This document shows positions 1 through 9,131 of a stretch of DNA of 64,000 nucleotides, piece after piece. The notes below the pieces were generated by a model, which saw nothing but the letters and a program-made list of their open reading frames with translations, did not search any database and was not told the DNA's origin. Source of the stretch: Sphingomonas psychrotolerans (GTDB lineage: Bacteria > Pseudomonadota > Alphaproteobacteria > Sphingomonadales > Sphingomonadaceae); the NCBI RefSeq assembly GCF_002796605.1, contig NZ_CP024923.1, forward strand, positions 2,108,001 to 2,172,000, written 5' to 3'. A program made the translations under genes and the position numbers. Position 1 is the stretch's first letter. Each line of letters starts with the position of its first letter.

Positions 1-241
1 ACGTGGCTACGTGCCGGTCGAGCAGCCGCTTGAGATCCGCGAACGCCGGATCACGGATCGGCAGATCGTTGAGCGAGGCATAGGAGGTATAGCCCTGATA
101 GCCATGCTCCTTCGCCCAGCCGCGCCCCGCCCGATCGTCATGGGCGAGCTGGAGGCACGAGGCCTCGAGTTCCTCGATCAGCGCGTCGTTGCCCAATGCC
201 GCCTGATAGAGCAGCGACGCGAAGAGCGACCGGACCGCCAC
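1..241 (-). CDS. 2OG-Fe(II) oxygenase family protein, N-terminal part (truncated by window edge)
   Basis: About 80 codons of a gene that leaves the window on the left. The visible protein begins MAVRSLFASLLYQAAL and contains the block GYTSYASLNDLP followed by RDPAFADLKRLLDRHV. From memory this is the N-terminal signature of the TIGR02466 family of putative 2-oxoglutarate/Fe(II)-dependent oxygenases (about 200 residues). The iron-binding His/Asp residues would lie beyond the edge, so catalytic competence cannot be judged. The GTG start was chosen because it lies only 4 bases after the proS stop codon and gives the usual family N-terminus. The spacing suggests co-transcription with proS. The substrate is unknown. 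Confidence 0.7.
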   Translation of the reverse strand, partial: MAVRSLFASLLYQAALGNDALIEELEASCLQLAHDDRAGRGWAKEHGYQGYTSYASLNDLPIRDPAFADLKRLLDRHVAT

Positions 242-245
242 GGCC

Positions 246-1772
246 TCAATAGGCCCGCGCGACCACGATGCGCTCGACCGCAGGCGCGCCGGTGAAGATG
301 CAGGTTCCGCCATCAGCCACGACATCGTTGGGCACATTGCGGAAGGTCAGCTTCAGCGCCTTGAGCCGCTCGACCACTTTGTCGAGTTCGGCACCGCCCG
401 GCTTCGACCAGCTGACTTCGACCCAGCCCGGCTTCGCGCCGTCGAACGCCTTTTCAAGCGTGGCGAAGTCGGTGATGTCGCGACGGATGTTGGCATCCAT
501 TCGCTCGCGCGCCTGCGTGTGCAGCCCCTGCTGGATGCTCTCCAGCATCTGCGTCGCCTCGTCGACGAGCTGACCCCGCGGCACCACTGCGCTGTCGAGC
601 TTGCCGTCCTCGCGATACAGTCGGTCGCGCCGGATGACCGAGACGTTGCCGCCCGCGACATCGCGTCCGCCGACCTCGATCACGATCGGTGCGCCCTTCT
701 TCACCCAGCCCCAGCGCTTGGTGGCCGCCTTGGCGGGACGCAAATCGAGCAGCGCGCGCACCGGCTCGCCGAACGCGCTCAGCGCCGCCAGTTCCTGCTG
801 CAGCGTCTTGCAATAATCGACGATCGCCTGGTCCTCGGGCTGGTCGCGCAGCATCGGCACGATCACGATCTGCCACGGCGCGATCCGCGGCGGCACGCGC
901 AGGCCGTCGTCGTCGCCGTGCACCATGATCACGCCGCCGATCATACGAGTCGAGACGCCCCAGCTCGTCGTCTGCGCCAGCTCGAGTTCGCCCTCGGCGT
1001 TCTGAAACTTGATGTTCTGCGCAGTCGAGAATGTGGTGCCGAGGAAGTGGCTGGTGCCCGCCTGCAGCGCCTTGCCGTCCTGCATCATCGCTTCGATGCT
1101 GTAGGTCGAGACGGCGCCCGGGAAGCGCTCATTCTCGGGCTTTTCGCCCGCGACCACCGGCATTGCGAGGCAATCCTCGGCAAACGACCGATAGACTTCG
1201 AGCATCTTGAGCGTCTCTTCGCGCGCCTCGGCCTCGCTGGCGTGCGCGGTATGTCCCTCCTGCCACAGGAACTCGCTGGTCCGCAGGAACATCCGCGTGC
1301 GCATCTCCCAGCGCACCACGTTCGCCCATTGATTGATCAGCACCGGCAAATCGCGCCACGACTGGATCCAGCGCGAAAAGGCAGCGCCGATCACTGTCTC
1401 CGAAGTCGGCCGCACGACCAGCGGCTCTTCCAGCTTCGCCTCCGGATCCGGGACGAGCCTGCCGTCCTTCTGGATCAGCCGGTGGTGGGTGACGACCGCC
1501 ATCTCCTTGGCGAAGCCGTCGACATGCTCGGCCTCCTTCTCGAAATACGAGAGCGGGATGAACAAGGGGAAATAGCAATTCTCATGGCCGGTCGCCTTGA
1601 TGCGATCGTCGAGCAGCCGCTGGATCCGCTCCCAGATGCCGTATCCCCATGGCCGGATGACCATGCATCCGCGTACGCCGCTCTCTTCGGCCAGATCGGC
1701 CTCGGAGATGACGGCTTGGTACCAGGCGGCGAAATCGGCTTCGCGGGTGACGTTGAGGGCGTGCTTGATCAT
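246..1772 (-). CDS. proS: Proline--tRNA ligase, archaeal/eukaryotic (type 3) form
   Basis: A 508-residue class II aminoacyl-tRNA synthetase that charges tRNA-Pro with proline in the cytoplasm. The N-terminus MIKHALNVTREADFAAWYQA, the motif RGCMVIRPWGYGIWERIQ, the motif 2 region MRTRMFLRTSEFLWQEGHTA and the C-terminus ending in a terminal Tyr (VERIVVARAY) are those of the archaeal/eukaryotic-type enzyme. Canonical bacterial ProRS is longer, with an inserted editing domain. Many alphaproteobacteria use a short form of about 440 residues. The C-terminal zinc-binding-like domain with its terminal Tyr is typical of type 3. The oxygenase fragment follows 4 bases downstream. Upstream lies a divergent EamA transporter gene, leaving an 84-bp shared promoter region. 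Confidence 0.95.
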   Translation of the reverse strand: MIKHALNVTREADFAAWYQAVISEADLAEESGVRGCMVIRPWGYGIWERIQRLLDDRIKATGHENCYFPLFIPLSYFEKEAEHVDGFAKEMAVVTHHRLIQKDGRLVPDPEAKLEEPLVVRPTSETVIGAAFSRWIQSWRDLPVLINQWANVVRWEMRTRMFLRTSEFLWQEGHTAHASEAEAREETLKMLEVYRSFAEDCLAMPVVAGEKPENERFPGAVSTYSIEAMMQDGKALQAGTSHFLGTTFSTAQNIKFQNAEGELELAQTTSWGVSTRMIGGVIMVHGDDDGLRVPPRIAPWQIVIVPMLRDQPEDQAIVDYCKTLQQELAALSAFGEPVRALLDLRPAKAATKRWGWVKKGAPIVIEVGGRDVAGGNVSVIRRDRLYREDGKLDSAVVPRGQLVDEATQMLESIQQGLHTQARERMDANIRRDITDFATLEKAFDGAKPGWVEVSWSKPGGAELDKVVERLKALKLTFRNVPNDVVADGGTCIFTGAPAVERIVVARAY

Positions 1773-1856
1773 ATCAGCCGATTAGCGGGGGAATCGCTCG
1801 CTGGGTAGCATCTATACGGGCTTGTGCGGCGCAGCACCGCCGCTTAACCGGGCCGC

Positions 1857-2771
1857 GTGACGACCTCCCGAACCGACAGCGTCTTCAAGGGCTTGGGATT
1901 GCGTCTTATCGCGATTCTGTGTCTTTCCACGATGTCGGCGCTGATCAAGCTCGCCGAGACGCGCGGCGCGACTCTGGTCGAAACGATGTTCCACCGCCAG
2001 CTCTGGGCAGTGCCGATCGTCGCGGCATGGATCATGATGGGTCCCGGCCTCGGCTCGATCCGCACGAAACGCTTCGGCGCGCACGTGACGCGGACCGCGA
2101 TCGGGCTCACCGGCATGGTCTTCACTTTCGGCGCGGTGCTGCTGCTGCCGCTTGCCGAGGCGACCACCCTCCAGTTCACCGTCCCGATCTTCGCGACTCT
2201 GCTGGGCGCGCTGGTGCTGCGCGAGAAGACCGGTTGGCATCGCTGGGGCGCGGTGGTGATCGGTTTCGCAGGGGTGCTCGTTGTCGCCCAGCCGGGCAGC
2301 GGCCAGTTCCCGCTGTTCGGAGCGGTGGTCGGGCTGATCGCGGCGCTGTTCGTCGCGATCGTCGCGATCACGCTGCGCCAGATCGGCAAGACCGAAAGCG
2401 CCGGCACCACGGTCTTCTGGTTCTCGGTGCTGTCGCTTCCGCCGCTCGGCATCGTTTACGCCTTCCAGCTCCAGTCGCACGACTGGGTGACCTGGTCGAA
2501 CCTCGTCGCGATCGGCCTCGTCGGCGGTGTGGCGCAGCTCGCGCTCACCGCTTCGGTCCGCTTCGCGCCGGTCTCCACCGTCATCCCGATGGACTATTCG
2601 AGCCTGCTCTGGGGAACCTTCTACGGCTGGCTGATCTTCAGCGCCTGGCCGACGCCGTGGACGTGGCTCGGGGCGCCGATCATCATCGCCAGCGGGCTCT
2701 ACATCGTCTGGCGCGAGCGCGTGCTCCACGTCCGCAACACCGAAAGCGTCAGCGACGCCGCGGCTTCGTAG
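1857..2771 (+). CDS. EamA/DMT-superfamily transporter
   Basis: A 304-residue inner-membrane protein with repeated hydrophobic segments, consistent with the ten-helix drug/metabolite transporter fold built from two EamA repeats. Visible features are the first repeat (FTFGAVLLLPLAEATTLQFT, then GALVLREKTGWHRWGAVVIG) and the second (AQLALTASVRFAPVSTVIP, then LLWGTFYGWLIFSAWPTPWT). The Pro/Thr-containing LAEATTLQFTVPIF segment is the usual conserved stretch of this family. The start is GTG. The gene is monocistronic and divergent from proS. Substrates of EamA proteins cannot be read from sequence; export of amino acids or metabolites is the usual assumption. Confidence 0.85.
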   Translation: MTTSRTDSVFKGLGLRLIAILCLSTMSALIKLAETRGATLVETMFHRQLWAVPIVAAWIMMGPGLGSIRTKRFGAHVTRTAIGLTGMVFTFGAVLLLPLAEATTLQFTVPIFATLLGALVLREKTGWHRWGAVVIGFAGVLVVAQPGSGQFPLFGAVVGLIAALFVAIVAITLRQIGKTESAGTTVFWFSVLSLPPLGIVYAFQLQSHDWVTWSNLVAIGLVGGVAQLALTASVRFAPVSTVIPMDYSSLLWGTFYGWLIFSAWPTPWTWLGAPIIIASGLYIVWRERVLHVRNTESVSDAAAS

Positions 2772-3147
2772 ACTGCCGCTCCCGTCCCTGCTTGCAGAGT
2801 CTACGTCCGGATCGCACCGATACAAATAGCCAAAATCGGGGTTTGACGGCCTTGAGTTGACTCACTTTGCGGAAATGCGATTCATCTCGCAATATTCTTG
2901 CGCACGTTGTCGCGCGCGCTGATCCTGTTCCAAACAATTGAAAGAGCGCCCGGTGACAAGCCGACGGCGCCAGCCAAGCAGGCGAAATCCTACATTGCAA
3001 GCGTTGCGCAATTGGCGGAGCCGGGAACGGGACAGAAGGCGATACACCCTGATTCCTCCCCTCCCTGCAAGGGAGGGGAGTCACTCGGTTGAATGCTGAT
3101 AAAGGCTCACACCTCCCTCAAAGGAAAGGGACCGCAAGTTGCCATAT
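2772..3147. other. Intergenic region between convergent genes
   Basis: 376 bases with no convincing gene, between the ends of the EamA gene and the DUF938 gene. The middle (about 2830-2990) is less GC-rich than the flanks. The only clear structure is the palindrome at 3056-3080, listed separately. A 61-codon minus-strand reading frame here was not accepted as a gene. Confidence 0.5.
3056..3080. repeat. Intergenic palindrome, 11-bp perfect stem
   Basis: Arms CTCCCCTCCCT and AGGGAGGGGAG are separated by the trinucleotide GCA. The same core (CCCTCCCT-GCA-AGGGAGGG) recurs after the TraB-family gene at 56910-56928, so this is a dispersed repeat. It could act as a bidirectional terminator between the two convergent genes, but there is no T-run directly after the stem. 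Confidence 0.7.
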
Positions 3148-3741
3148 TCAGGCTCGGCGGAACACCAGGCTGAGATTGTTGGCGGGCATCGGCACTATGC
3201 ACTGAAGCGCGAGCCCGTGTGCAGCGGCGGCGGCCGAAACTTCCTCGACATGCCGCAAGCCCCAGCGCGAGTCGCGCGCCTGGAGCGACACGTCGAACGC
3301 CTCGTTGGATTCCGCCGTCGGCACATCGCGCTGGCGATAGGGTCCATAGAGGATCAGCGGCGCACCCGGCGCCAGCAGCCGCCCCGCCCCTGCAATCAGC
3401 CCCAAAGTGGCTTCCCACGGACTGATATGGACCATGTTGACGCAAAGGATCGCATCCGCGGCCACGATCGGCCAGGTCTCCGCCGCCGCGTCGAGCGCAA
3501 GCGGCGGCAGGACATTGGGCAGGCCAGCGCACCAGTCGGCGATCGAAGCACGCGCGGCGTCTTCAGGGTCACTCGGCTGCCACTGCAATGCGGCGAATCG
3601 CTCGGCCAAGAAAGCACAATGCTCGCCGCTGCCACTCGCGATCTCGAGCACCAGTCCGCTTGCCGGCAGCTCCACCTCGAGCACCGCGGCGATCGACTCG
3701 CGATTGCGCACAGTGGCCGGAGCGTGGCGGCGGGCGCTCAT
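3148..3741 (-). CDS. DUF938 family class I SAM-dependent methyltransferase-like protein
   Basis: A 197-residue protein starting MSARRHAPATVRNRESI. The glycine-rich SAM-binding loop is LEIASGSGEHCAFLAERF (about residues 32-49), followed by an acidic-end strand, VNMVHISPWEATLGL, and YGPYRQRDVPTAESNEAFD. This pattern is typical of the DUF938 family of Rossmann-fold methyltransferase-like proteins of unknown substrate. A longer reading frame extends upstream to 3834, but the extra 31 residues are Arg/Ala-rich and overlap the neighbouring gene. The Met at 3741 matches the family start and leaves a 22-bp gap to the upstream DUF6481 gene. It probably lies at the end of the gcv transcription unit. 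No function is established. Confidence 0.88.
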   Translation of the reverse strand: MSARRHAPATVRNRESIAAVLEVELPASGLVLEIASGSGEHCAFLAERFAALQWQPSDPEDAARASIADWCAGLPNVLPPLALDAAAETWPIVAADAILCVNMVHISPWEATLGLIAGAGRLLAPGAPLILYGPYRQRDVPTAESNEAFDVSLQARDSRWGLRHVEEVSAAAAAHGLALQCIVPMPANNLSLVFRRA

Positions 3742-3763
3742 CTCCGGCGCACCGCCGAAACGA

Positions 3764-4156
3764 TTACTTCTTGCCCTTGCGCGCGGGGTAGCGGCTCTCG
3801 CTGCCCTTGGCGGGAAGCATGAACGATGCGGCAAGCTTCACCTTGGCGGCTTCGGCGGCGGCAGCCTTCTCGGCCGCCTTGGCCGCAGCCTGCTCCTCGG
3901 CCTGGCGCTTCGCGTCCAGGCGCGCTGCCTCGGCGTCCACCTTGGCCTGCTCGATCGCGGCCTTCTCGGCCTCGATTGCTGCCAGCTTCGCCGCGCGTTC
4001 GTCTTCGACGGCCTGCTCGCGGGCGAGGCGTGCCGCCTTGCGCTCGGCCAGCTCGGCCTCGCTCAGCTTGGGAGCGGCCTTGAGCTTTTCGAGCAGCGCC
4101 TTCTTGGCATCGGCCGAGCGTCCGGCGCGGTCACTGAAAGTATCGTTGTACGTCAT
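3764..4156 (-). CDS. DUF6481 family protein, Ala/Lys/Glu-rich coiled coil
   Basis: A 130-residue soluble protein dominated by A, K and E. The N-terminus MTYNDTFSDRAGRSADAKKA and the long charged helix (about residues 20-110, for example AEEQAAAKAAEKAAAAEAAK) predict an extended coiled coil. This matches the DUF6481 family known from sphingomonads and other alphaproteobacteria. The end is basic (SRYPARKGKK). The start lies 8 bp after the gcvPB stop, so it may be read from the glycine cleavage operon. The function is unknown; the composition would allow nucleic-acid or membrane association, but nothing in the sequence shows it. Confidence 0.8.
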   Translation of the reverse strand: MTYNDTFSDRAGRSADAKKALLEKLKAAPKLSEAELAERKAARLAREQAVEDERAAKLAAIEAEKAAIEQAKVDAEAARLDAKRQAEEQAAAKAAEKAAAAEAAKVKLAASFMLPAKGSESRYPARKGKK

Positions 4157-4164
4157 TCGGTATT

Positions 4165-5748
4165 CTAGCTCCTGAGCGGCACTTCCGCCGCCTGCGCCCG
4201 TTCGGGCTCCTTGTAGACCAGCACCGGCTTGCGCGCGGCGAGCGTCTCGTCGAGTCGCCGCCGCGGTGCGTAATGCGGCGCGGTCTTGATCGCGAGATCG
4301 CCGCCCTTAGCCTTTTCGGCCACAAAACGGAAGGCGTGGATGAATTGATCGAGCGTAGCTTTGCTTTCGGTCTCGGTCGGCTCGACCAGCATCGCCCCGT
4401 GGACGACCAATGGAAAATAGACCGTCATCGGGTGGAAACCCTCGTCGATCAGCCCCTTGGCCACGTCGATCGTCGAGAAACCCTCGGGCAGGCCCCTGTC
4501 GCTGAAGATCGCTTCGTGCATGCACGGACCCGATTTGGCGAATGGCGCGTCGAGCACATCCTCCATCGAACGCAGGATATAATTCGCATTGAGCACCGAA
4601 TCCTCGGCGACCTGGCGCAGCCCGTCGGCGCCGTGGCTGAGGATATAGGTCAGCGCCCGCGTGAACATGCCCATCTGGCCGTGGAAAGCGACCATCCGGC
4701 CAAAGCTCGACGCGTGATGCTCGCCCGCGGTCTCTTCCTCAACCAGCACGAACTGATCGCCCTGCTTCTCGACGAAGGGGAGCGGCGCGTACGGCGTCAG
4801 CGCCTCGGAGAACACCACTGGCCCGGAACCCGGTCCACCGCCGCCGTGCGGAGTCGAGAAGGTCTTGTGAAGATTGATGTGCATCGCGTCGATGCCGAGA
4901 TCGCCCGGGCGCACGCGGCCGACGATCGCGTTGAAGTTGGCGCCGTCGCAATAGACATAGCCGCCCGCCGCATGCACCGCGTCCGAGATCGCCCGCATGT
5001 CGGGCTCGAACAGCCCGCACGTGTTGGGGTTGGTGATCATCACGCCGGCAACGTCAGGCCCGAGTCGCGCCTTGAGCGCCTCGAGGTTGACCCGGCCGGC
5101 CTCGGTCGCGGGGATGTCCTCGACCGAGAAGCCCGCAAAAGCCGCGGTCGCCGGGTTGGTACCGTGCGCGCTCTCCGGCACCAGCAACACCTTCCGGCCC
5201 TGCTCGCCCTTCGCGTCGAGCGCCGCGCGGATCGCCAGCACGCCGCACAATTCGCCATGCGCGCCAGCCTTGGGGCTCATCGCCACCGAATGCATGCCGG
5301 TCAGCGTCACCAGCCAATGCGCGAGCTGATGGATCACTTCGAACGCGCCTTGGCAGGCATCGACCGGAGTCAGCGGGTGGAGATCGGCGAAGCCGGGAAG
5401 CCGCGCCATCCGCTCGTTGAGCCGCGGATTATGTTTCATCGTGCACGAGCCGAGCGGGAACAGTCCGAGGTCGATCGCGTAATTCTGACGGCTGAGCCGG
5501 GTGTAATGCCGCACCGCCTCAGGTTCGGACAGTCCGGGAAGCCCGATCGTCTTCGACCGCTCGAGCCCGCCCAGACGAGATTTGCCCGAAGGCGCCTCGG
5601 CGAAATCAACGCCGGTGGTCTCGGTCGAACCGATCTCGAAGATCAACGGCTCCTCGAGCATCAGCGCGCGGTTGCCGGTAAAGGTCGCCCCCGAAGCTTC
5701 GCCCGCCTGCGGGGTCGTGGGGCGCCAGCCGCTCTGGTTGATCGTCAT
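4165..5748 (-). CDS. gcvPB: Glycine dehydrogenase (aminomethyl-transferring) subunit 2 (P-protein beta)
   Basis: A 527-residue PLP-dependent decarboxylase subunit. With GcvPA it decarboxylates glycine and passes the aminomethyl group to the lipoyl arm of GcvH. Visible features are [20 protein letters not shown] near residue 100, the substrate/PLP region [18 protein letters not shown], and the PLP-lysine motif [19 protein letters not shown] in the middle of the protein. The N-terminus [17 protein letters not shown] is the usual one for the split alphaproteobacterial enzyme. Its start codon overlaps the gcvPA stop by 4 bases (ATGA), implying translational coupling. It is the last catalytic gene of the riboswitch-controlled operon. 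Confidence 0.97.
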   Translation of the reverse strand: MTINQSGWRPTTPQAGEASGATFTGNRALMLEEPLIFEIGSTETTGVDFAEAPSGKSRLGGLERSKTIGLPGLSEPEAVRHYTRLSRQNYAIDLGLFPLGSCTMKHNPRLNERMARLPGFADLHPLTPVDACQGAFEVIHQLAHWLVTLTGMHSVAMSPKAGAHGELCGVLAIRAALDAKGEQGRKVLLVPESAHGTNPATAAFAGFSVEDIPATEAGRVNLEALKARLGPDVAGVMITNPNTCGLFEPDMRAISDAVHAAGGYVYCDGANFNAIVGRVRPGDLGIDAMHINLHKTFSTPHGGGGPGSGPVVFSEALTPYAPLPFVEKQGDQFVLVEEETAGEHHASSFGRMVAFHGQMGMFTRALTYILSHGADGLRQVAEDSVLNANYILRSMEDVLDAPFAKSGPCMHEAIFSDRGLPEGFSTIDVAKGLIDEGFHPMTVYFPLVVHGAMLVEPTETESKATLDQFIHAFRFVAEKAKGGDLAIKTAPHYAPRRRLDETLAARKPVLVYKEPERAQAAEVPLRS

Positions 5749-7103
5749 GCCAGCGCCTCCTCGAGCGCGGAGGCAAGCGTCTCGACGTCCTCCTCGGTGG
5801 TGGTTTCGGTGACCGCGACGACGAGCCCGTTCTGCAGCTCCGTCGCATCCGGATAGAGCCGGCCGAGCGACACGCCGGCCAGAATGCCCTTGTCCGCGAG
5901 AGCGCGAACGACCGGGCGCGCTTCCTTCGAGAGCTTCAGCGTGAATTCGTTGAAGAAGCGGTCGGTGACCAGTTCGACGCCGTCGACCTCCGCCAGCCGG
6001 TCGGCCGCTGCGCTCGCCGCGACATGGTTGAGCTCGGCGAGACGGCGCAGACCCGCTTCGCCCAGCAGAGTCATATGCGCCGACATCGCCAGTGCGCAGA
6101 GCACCGAGGAAGTGCAGATGTTCGACGTCGCCTTTTCGCGGCGGATATGCTGCTCGCGGGTCGACAGCGTCAGCACGAAGCCACGCTTTCCCTCTGCATC
6201 CACCGTTTCACCACAGAGCCGACCCGGCATCTGCCGCACCAGTTTCTCCGAGCAGGCGAACAGCCCGACATAGGGACCGCCGAACTGCAGCCCGACGCCG
6301 AGCGACTGGCCCTCGCCCACGACGATGTCCGCGCCCATCTCGCCCGGCGATTTGATCGCCCCCAGCGCGACGGGCTCGGTCACCACCGCGATCAGCAGCG
6401 CCTTCTTCGCGTGGCATGCTTCGGCGAGCGCGCTCATATCCTCGATGCGGCCGAGGATGTCGGGATATTGGACCACGACGCACGATGTTTCGTCGTCGAT
6501 CGCGTTGATCAGGTCGAGCGTGTCGGGCTCGGGGCTGAAGGTCGGGAGCGAGGTGACCAGCACGTCGCCAGTGAACTTCGCCATGGTGTTGGCTACCGAG
6601 ACATAATGCGGGTGCAGCCCCCCCGACAGGATCGCCTTGCCGCGCTTCGTCACGCGCCGCGCCATCGTGATCGCTTCCCAGCACGCCGTCGAGCCATCGT
6701 ACATCGACGCATTCGCCACATCGCAGCCGAGCAGCCGCGCGACCTGGGTCTGGAACTCGAACATCACCTGCAGCGTGCCTTGGGCGATTTCGGGCTGGTA
6801 CGGCGTATAGGCAGTGAGGAACTCGCCGCGCTGGATCAGGTGATCGACCGAGGCCGGCACATGATGCCTGTACGCGCCGCAGCCGAGGAAGAAGGGAACG
6901 TCGCCGGCGGCGAGGTTCTTCCTGGCCAGCGCCGACATATGTCGCTCGACCGCGAGTTCGCTGGCGTGATTGGGCAGGCCGTGGACCGGCCCGTCGAGCC
7001 GCGCGACTTCGGGCACGTCGATGAACAGGTCGTCGATCGATTTGGCGCCGATCGTGGCGAGCATCGCTGTCCGGTCGGACGGGGTAAGGGGCAGATAGCG
7101 CAT
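5745..7103 (-). CDS. gcvPA: Glycine dehydrogenase (aminomethyl-transferring) subunit 1 (P-protein alpha)
   Basis: A 452-residue N-terminal half of the split P-protein. It begins [19 protein letters not shown] and has the family blocks [35 protein letters not shown] and [17 protein letters not shown]. It has the type I PLP-fold but not the PLP lysine, which is in GcvPB; the two form the active heteromer. The length is normal for the family (about 445-455). It is separated from gcvH by about 120 bp holding a long imperfect inverted repeat, while its downstream partner overlaps it. Confidence 0.97.
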   Translation of the reverse strand: MRYLPLTPSDRTAMLATIGAKSIDDLFIDVPEVARLDGPVHGLPNHASELAVERHMSALARKNLAAGDVPFFLGCGAYRHHVPASVDHLIQRGEFLTAYTPYQPEIAQGTLQVMFEFQTQVARLLGCDVANASMYDGSTACWEAITMARRVTKRGKAILSGGLHPHYVSVANTMAKFTGDVLVTSLPTFSPEPDTLDLINAIDDETSCVVVQYPDILGRIEDMSALAEACHAKKALLIAVVTEPVALGAIKSPGEMGADIVVGEGQSLGVGLQFGGPYVGLFACSEKLVRQMPGRLCGETVDAEGKRGFVLTLSTREQHIRREKATSNICTSSVLCALAMSAHMTLLGEAGLRRLAELNHVAASAAADRLAEVDGVELVTDRFFNEFTLKLSKEARPVVRALADKGILAGVSLGRLYPDATELQNGLVVAVTETTTEEDVETLASALEEALA

Positions 7104-7114
7104 TGTTCTTCCTT

Positions 7115-7221
7115 CTCCCCTTCCGCTTGCGGGAGGGGTCGGGGGAGGGGCTGAAAATATCGGAGAACCGGCCGCTCACGGCCACGCCCTCCCCTAACCC
7201 CTTCCGCAAGCGGGAGGGGGA
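7115..7221. repeat. Long imperfect inverted repeat (REP-type doublet) inside the gcv operon
   Basis: Two about 38-bp arms (7115-7152 and 7183-7221) are near reverse complements of each other, each with a core like CCCCTTCCGCTTGCGGGAGG. They are separated by about 30 bp. Each arm also contains its own smaller palindrome around CCGCTTGCGG. This is the layout of paired REP elements. It lies between gcvH and gcvPA, so on the transcript it would form a large hairpin that could limit 3'-5' decay or tune the GcvH:GcvP ratio. That role is inference. Confidence 0.75.
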
Positions 7222-7222
7222 T

Positions 7223-7594
7223 TTAGAGCTTGCTGACGAAATCCTCATACGCGGCTTCGTCCATCAGCCCGTCGAGTTCACCCGCATCGGCGAGCGTCAG
7301 CTTGAAGAACCAGCCCTCGCCCTCGGGGTCCTCGTTGACCAACGCCGGGTTGTCGGCAAGCGCGGCATTGCCTTCGATCACCGTGCCGGCGACCGGCGCA
7401 TAGACGTCCGAGGCAGCCTTGACGCTCTCGACCACAGCCGCGTCGTCGCCCTTGCTCACGGTCTTGCCCTCTTCGGGAGTCTCGACGAACACGATGTCGC
7501 CGAGCTGGCTCTGCGCATAATCCGTGATGCCGACGGTCGCGACGTCGCCATCGACGTCGAGCCATTCATGATCTTCGGTAAAATAACGGCTCAT
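7223..7594 (-). CDS. gcvH: Glycine cleavage system H protein
   Basis: A 123-residue lipoyl carrier that shuttles the aminomethyl group between the P, T and L proteins. The lipoylation motif is [15 protein letters not shown], with the modified lysine at residue 59. The N-terminus [17 protein letters not shown] and the C-terminal segment [16 protein letters not shown] are canonical. The length is normal for the family. It lies two bases after gcvT in the same orientation. Lipoylation must come from enzymes encoded outside this window. Confidence 0.97.
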   Translation of the reverse strand: MSRYFTEDHEWLDVDGDVATVGITDYAQSQLGDIVFVETPEEGKTVSKGDDAAVVESVKAASDVYAPVAGTVIEGNAALADNPALVNEDPEGEGWFFKLTLADAGELDGLMDEAAYEDFVSKL

Positions 7595-7596
7595 GG

Positions 7597-8817
7597 TCAG
7601 CTTCCCTTTCTGACATAGCGATGGGGGACGAAGGGCATCTGGACGACCTCCGCGTGATGAACTTTGCCGCGCTGGGCGAGCGTGATGCGGGTGCCGGGCG
7701 CGGCGAGGGCGACCGGCACATAGGCCATGGCAATCGGCTTCTCGACCGAAGGCGCAAACCCGCCACTCGTCACCTTGCCGACTTCGGTGCCGTCGGCATC
7801 GACCACCGCCGCGCCTTCGCGCACCGGCTGGCGCCCCTCGACGATCAGCCCGACGCGCTTGACGATCCCGCCGCCCTCACGCTCCTGCATGATCCGCGCA
7901 TGGCCGGGGAAGCCGCCTTCTTCGCGGCGACGCTTCGACAGCGCGAAGCCGAGATCGGCGGCCAGCGGCGTCGTCTCCAGATCGAGATCATGCCCGTACA
8001 GCGGCAGCCCCGCCTCGAGCCGCAGCGAATCGCGCGCGCCCAGCCCGATCGGCCTGACCTCGGGCTGCGCGCACAGCGCCTCGGCGAATGCTTCGGCCGC
8101 ATCGCCCGGCAGCGAGATCTCGAACCCGTCCTCGCCGGTATAGCCCGAGCGGCTCACCCAGAGCGGGTTGCCGTTCCACTCGAACGCCGCGGCCGTCATG
8201 AACACCAGGCTCGCCACGCCCGGCACGACGCGCTCGAGCGCGGTTACCGCCTCGGGACCCTGCAGCGCCAGCAGCGCCTGCTCATCGAGATGGTTGATCG
8301 AGATTTCATCCGGCAGATGCTCGCGCAGCACCCCGAGATCGTCCCATTTGGTCGCGCCGTTGACGACCATGTAAAAGGCGCCGCGCTCGATCTCGAAGGC
8401 ATTATCTTGCCCGAGCCGCGTCACCATCAGGTCGTCATGGATCCCGCCATTCTCGGCGAGCAGCAGCGAGTAGCGCATGCGCCCGTCGCCCAGACCCTTG
8501 ATATCGCCCGGGAGCAGGGTTTCGAGTTCGGCATCGACATCGGGCCCGGAGAACAGCAGCTGCCCCATATGGCTGACGTCGAACAGCCCGGCATGCGCAC
8601 GCGTCCACAGATGCTCGGCCATGATGCCTTCATATTGGACGGGCATCTCATAGCCTGCGAACGGCACCATCCGGCCACCGCGCGCGCGGTGCCAGCTGTC
8701 GAGCGGAAGTTGCTGAATTTCGATCGATTCCTCGCCGGCATCGGCGTCATGGCTATATGCCGTGCCGCGCGCCTGGGCGAACTCGTCGGTGGGACCATTG
8801 TGGACGTCTCGGCTCAT
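7597..8817 (-). CDS. gcvT: Glycine cleavage system T protein (aminomethyltransferase)
   Basis: A 406-residue folate-dependent enzyme that releases ammonia from the GcvH-bound aminomethyl group and forms methylene-THF. It shows the family blocks [30 protein letters not shown] and [16 protein letters not shown], and a C-terminal barrel domain with [20 protein letters not shown]. An open frame reaches 8895, but the ATG at 8817 was chosen because GGAG lies 7 bases upstream; the longer version would run toward the riboswitch. Even so the protein carries about 35 extra N-terminal residues before the conserved [12 protein letters not shown]. It is the first gene of the operon. Confidence 0.95.
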   Translation of the reverse strand: MSRDVHNGPTDEFAQARGTAYSHDADAGEESIEIQQLPLDSWHRARGGRMVPFAGYEMPVQYEGIMAEHLWTRAHAGLFDVSHMGQLLFSGPDVDAELETLLPGDIKGLGDGRMRYSLLLAENGGIHDDLMVTRLGQDNAFEIERGAFYMVVNGATKWDDLGVLREHLPDEISINHLDEQALLALQGPEAVTALERVVPGVASLVFMTAAAFEWNGNPLWVSRSGYTGEDGFEISLPGDAAEAFAEALCAQPEVRPIGLGARDSLRLEAGLPLYGHDLDLETTPLAADLGFALSKRRREEGGFPGHARIMQEREGGGIVKRVGLIVEGRQPVREGAAVVDADGTEVGKVTSGGFAPSVEKPIAMAYVPVALAAPGTRITLAQRGKVHHAEVVQMPFVPHRYVRKGS

Positions 8818-8882
8818 CTGGGCACTCCGCACATAGGATAGAACGAGAGTCCGAACGCAGCTCGTGCGCGCCAAGTCCCTCG

Positions 8883-9060
8883 CCCCCTCTGTCACGGAAC
8901 CTGAGAGCTTTCACGGGCGGACCCGCTTACCCCTTCGGTGGCCGCTTCTCGAGCGGCGCTTTCCAGAGTGTCACAGCGCGCGCGGTCCCTGATGCCTGAG
9001 AGATTCCGGGGCGGTTGCTCCTTCGGCGGGCAGCCCTTCAAGGACCGCCACTCTCCCGCG
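8883..9060 (-). promoter_or_regulatory. Tandem glycine riboswitch upstream of gcvT
   Basis: On the minus strand two consecutive glycine aptamers can be read. Aptamer 1 (about 9060-8982) has GGGAGAGTGGCGG ... CCGCCGAAGGAGCAACC ... AATCTCTCAGGCA. Aptamer 2 (about 8974-8883) has CACCGAAGGGGTAAGC ... GAAAGCTCTCAGGTTCCGTG. The pair CCGAAGGNG and CTCTCAGG is the diagnostic conserved core, and the two cores are joined by a short linker, as in known cooperative glycine riboswitches. It ends about 65 bp before the gcvT start. In known cases glycine binding turns on gcv expression; the exact expression platform was not resolved here. Confidence 0.95.
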
Positions 9061-9131
9061 CGTGCCTATGCCGGTTGCCCGCCATCGACGCACGCAGCCT
9101 TGGCCGCGCCGCCGAAGCGAGTCAATCGCGA

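Noticed and set aside
519..1808. A 429-codon plus-strand frame opposite proS
   Set aside because: Antisense of proS with His/Arg/Asp-rich composition; typical of shadow frames in high-GC DNA.
2862..3047. 61-codon minus-strand frame between EamA and DUF938 genes
   Set aside because: No ribosome-binding site or family; too weak to call.
4273..5856. A 527-codon plus-strand frame opposite gcvPB
   Set aside because: Antisense shadow; gcvPB has unmistakable motifs.
7115..7221. Possible CRISPR or transposon end
   Set aside because: Only one inverted pair, no regular spacing, no transposase or cas genes.
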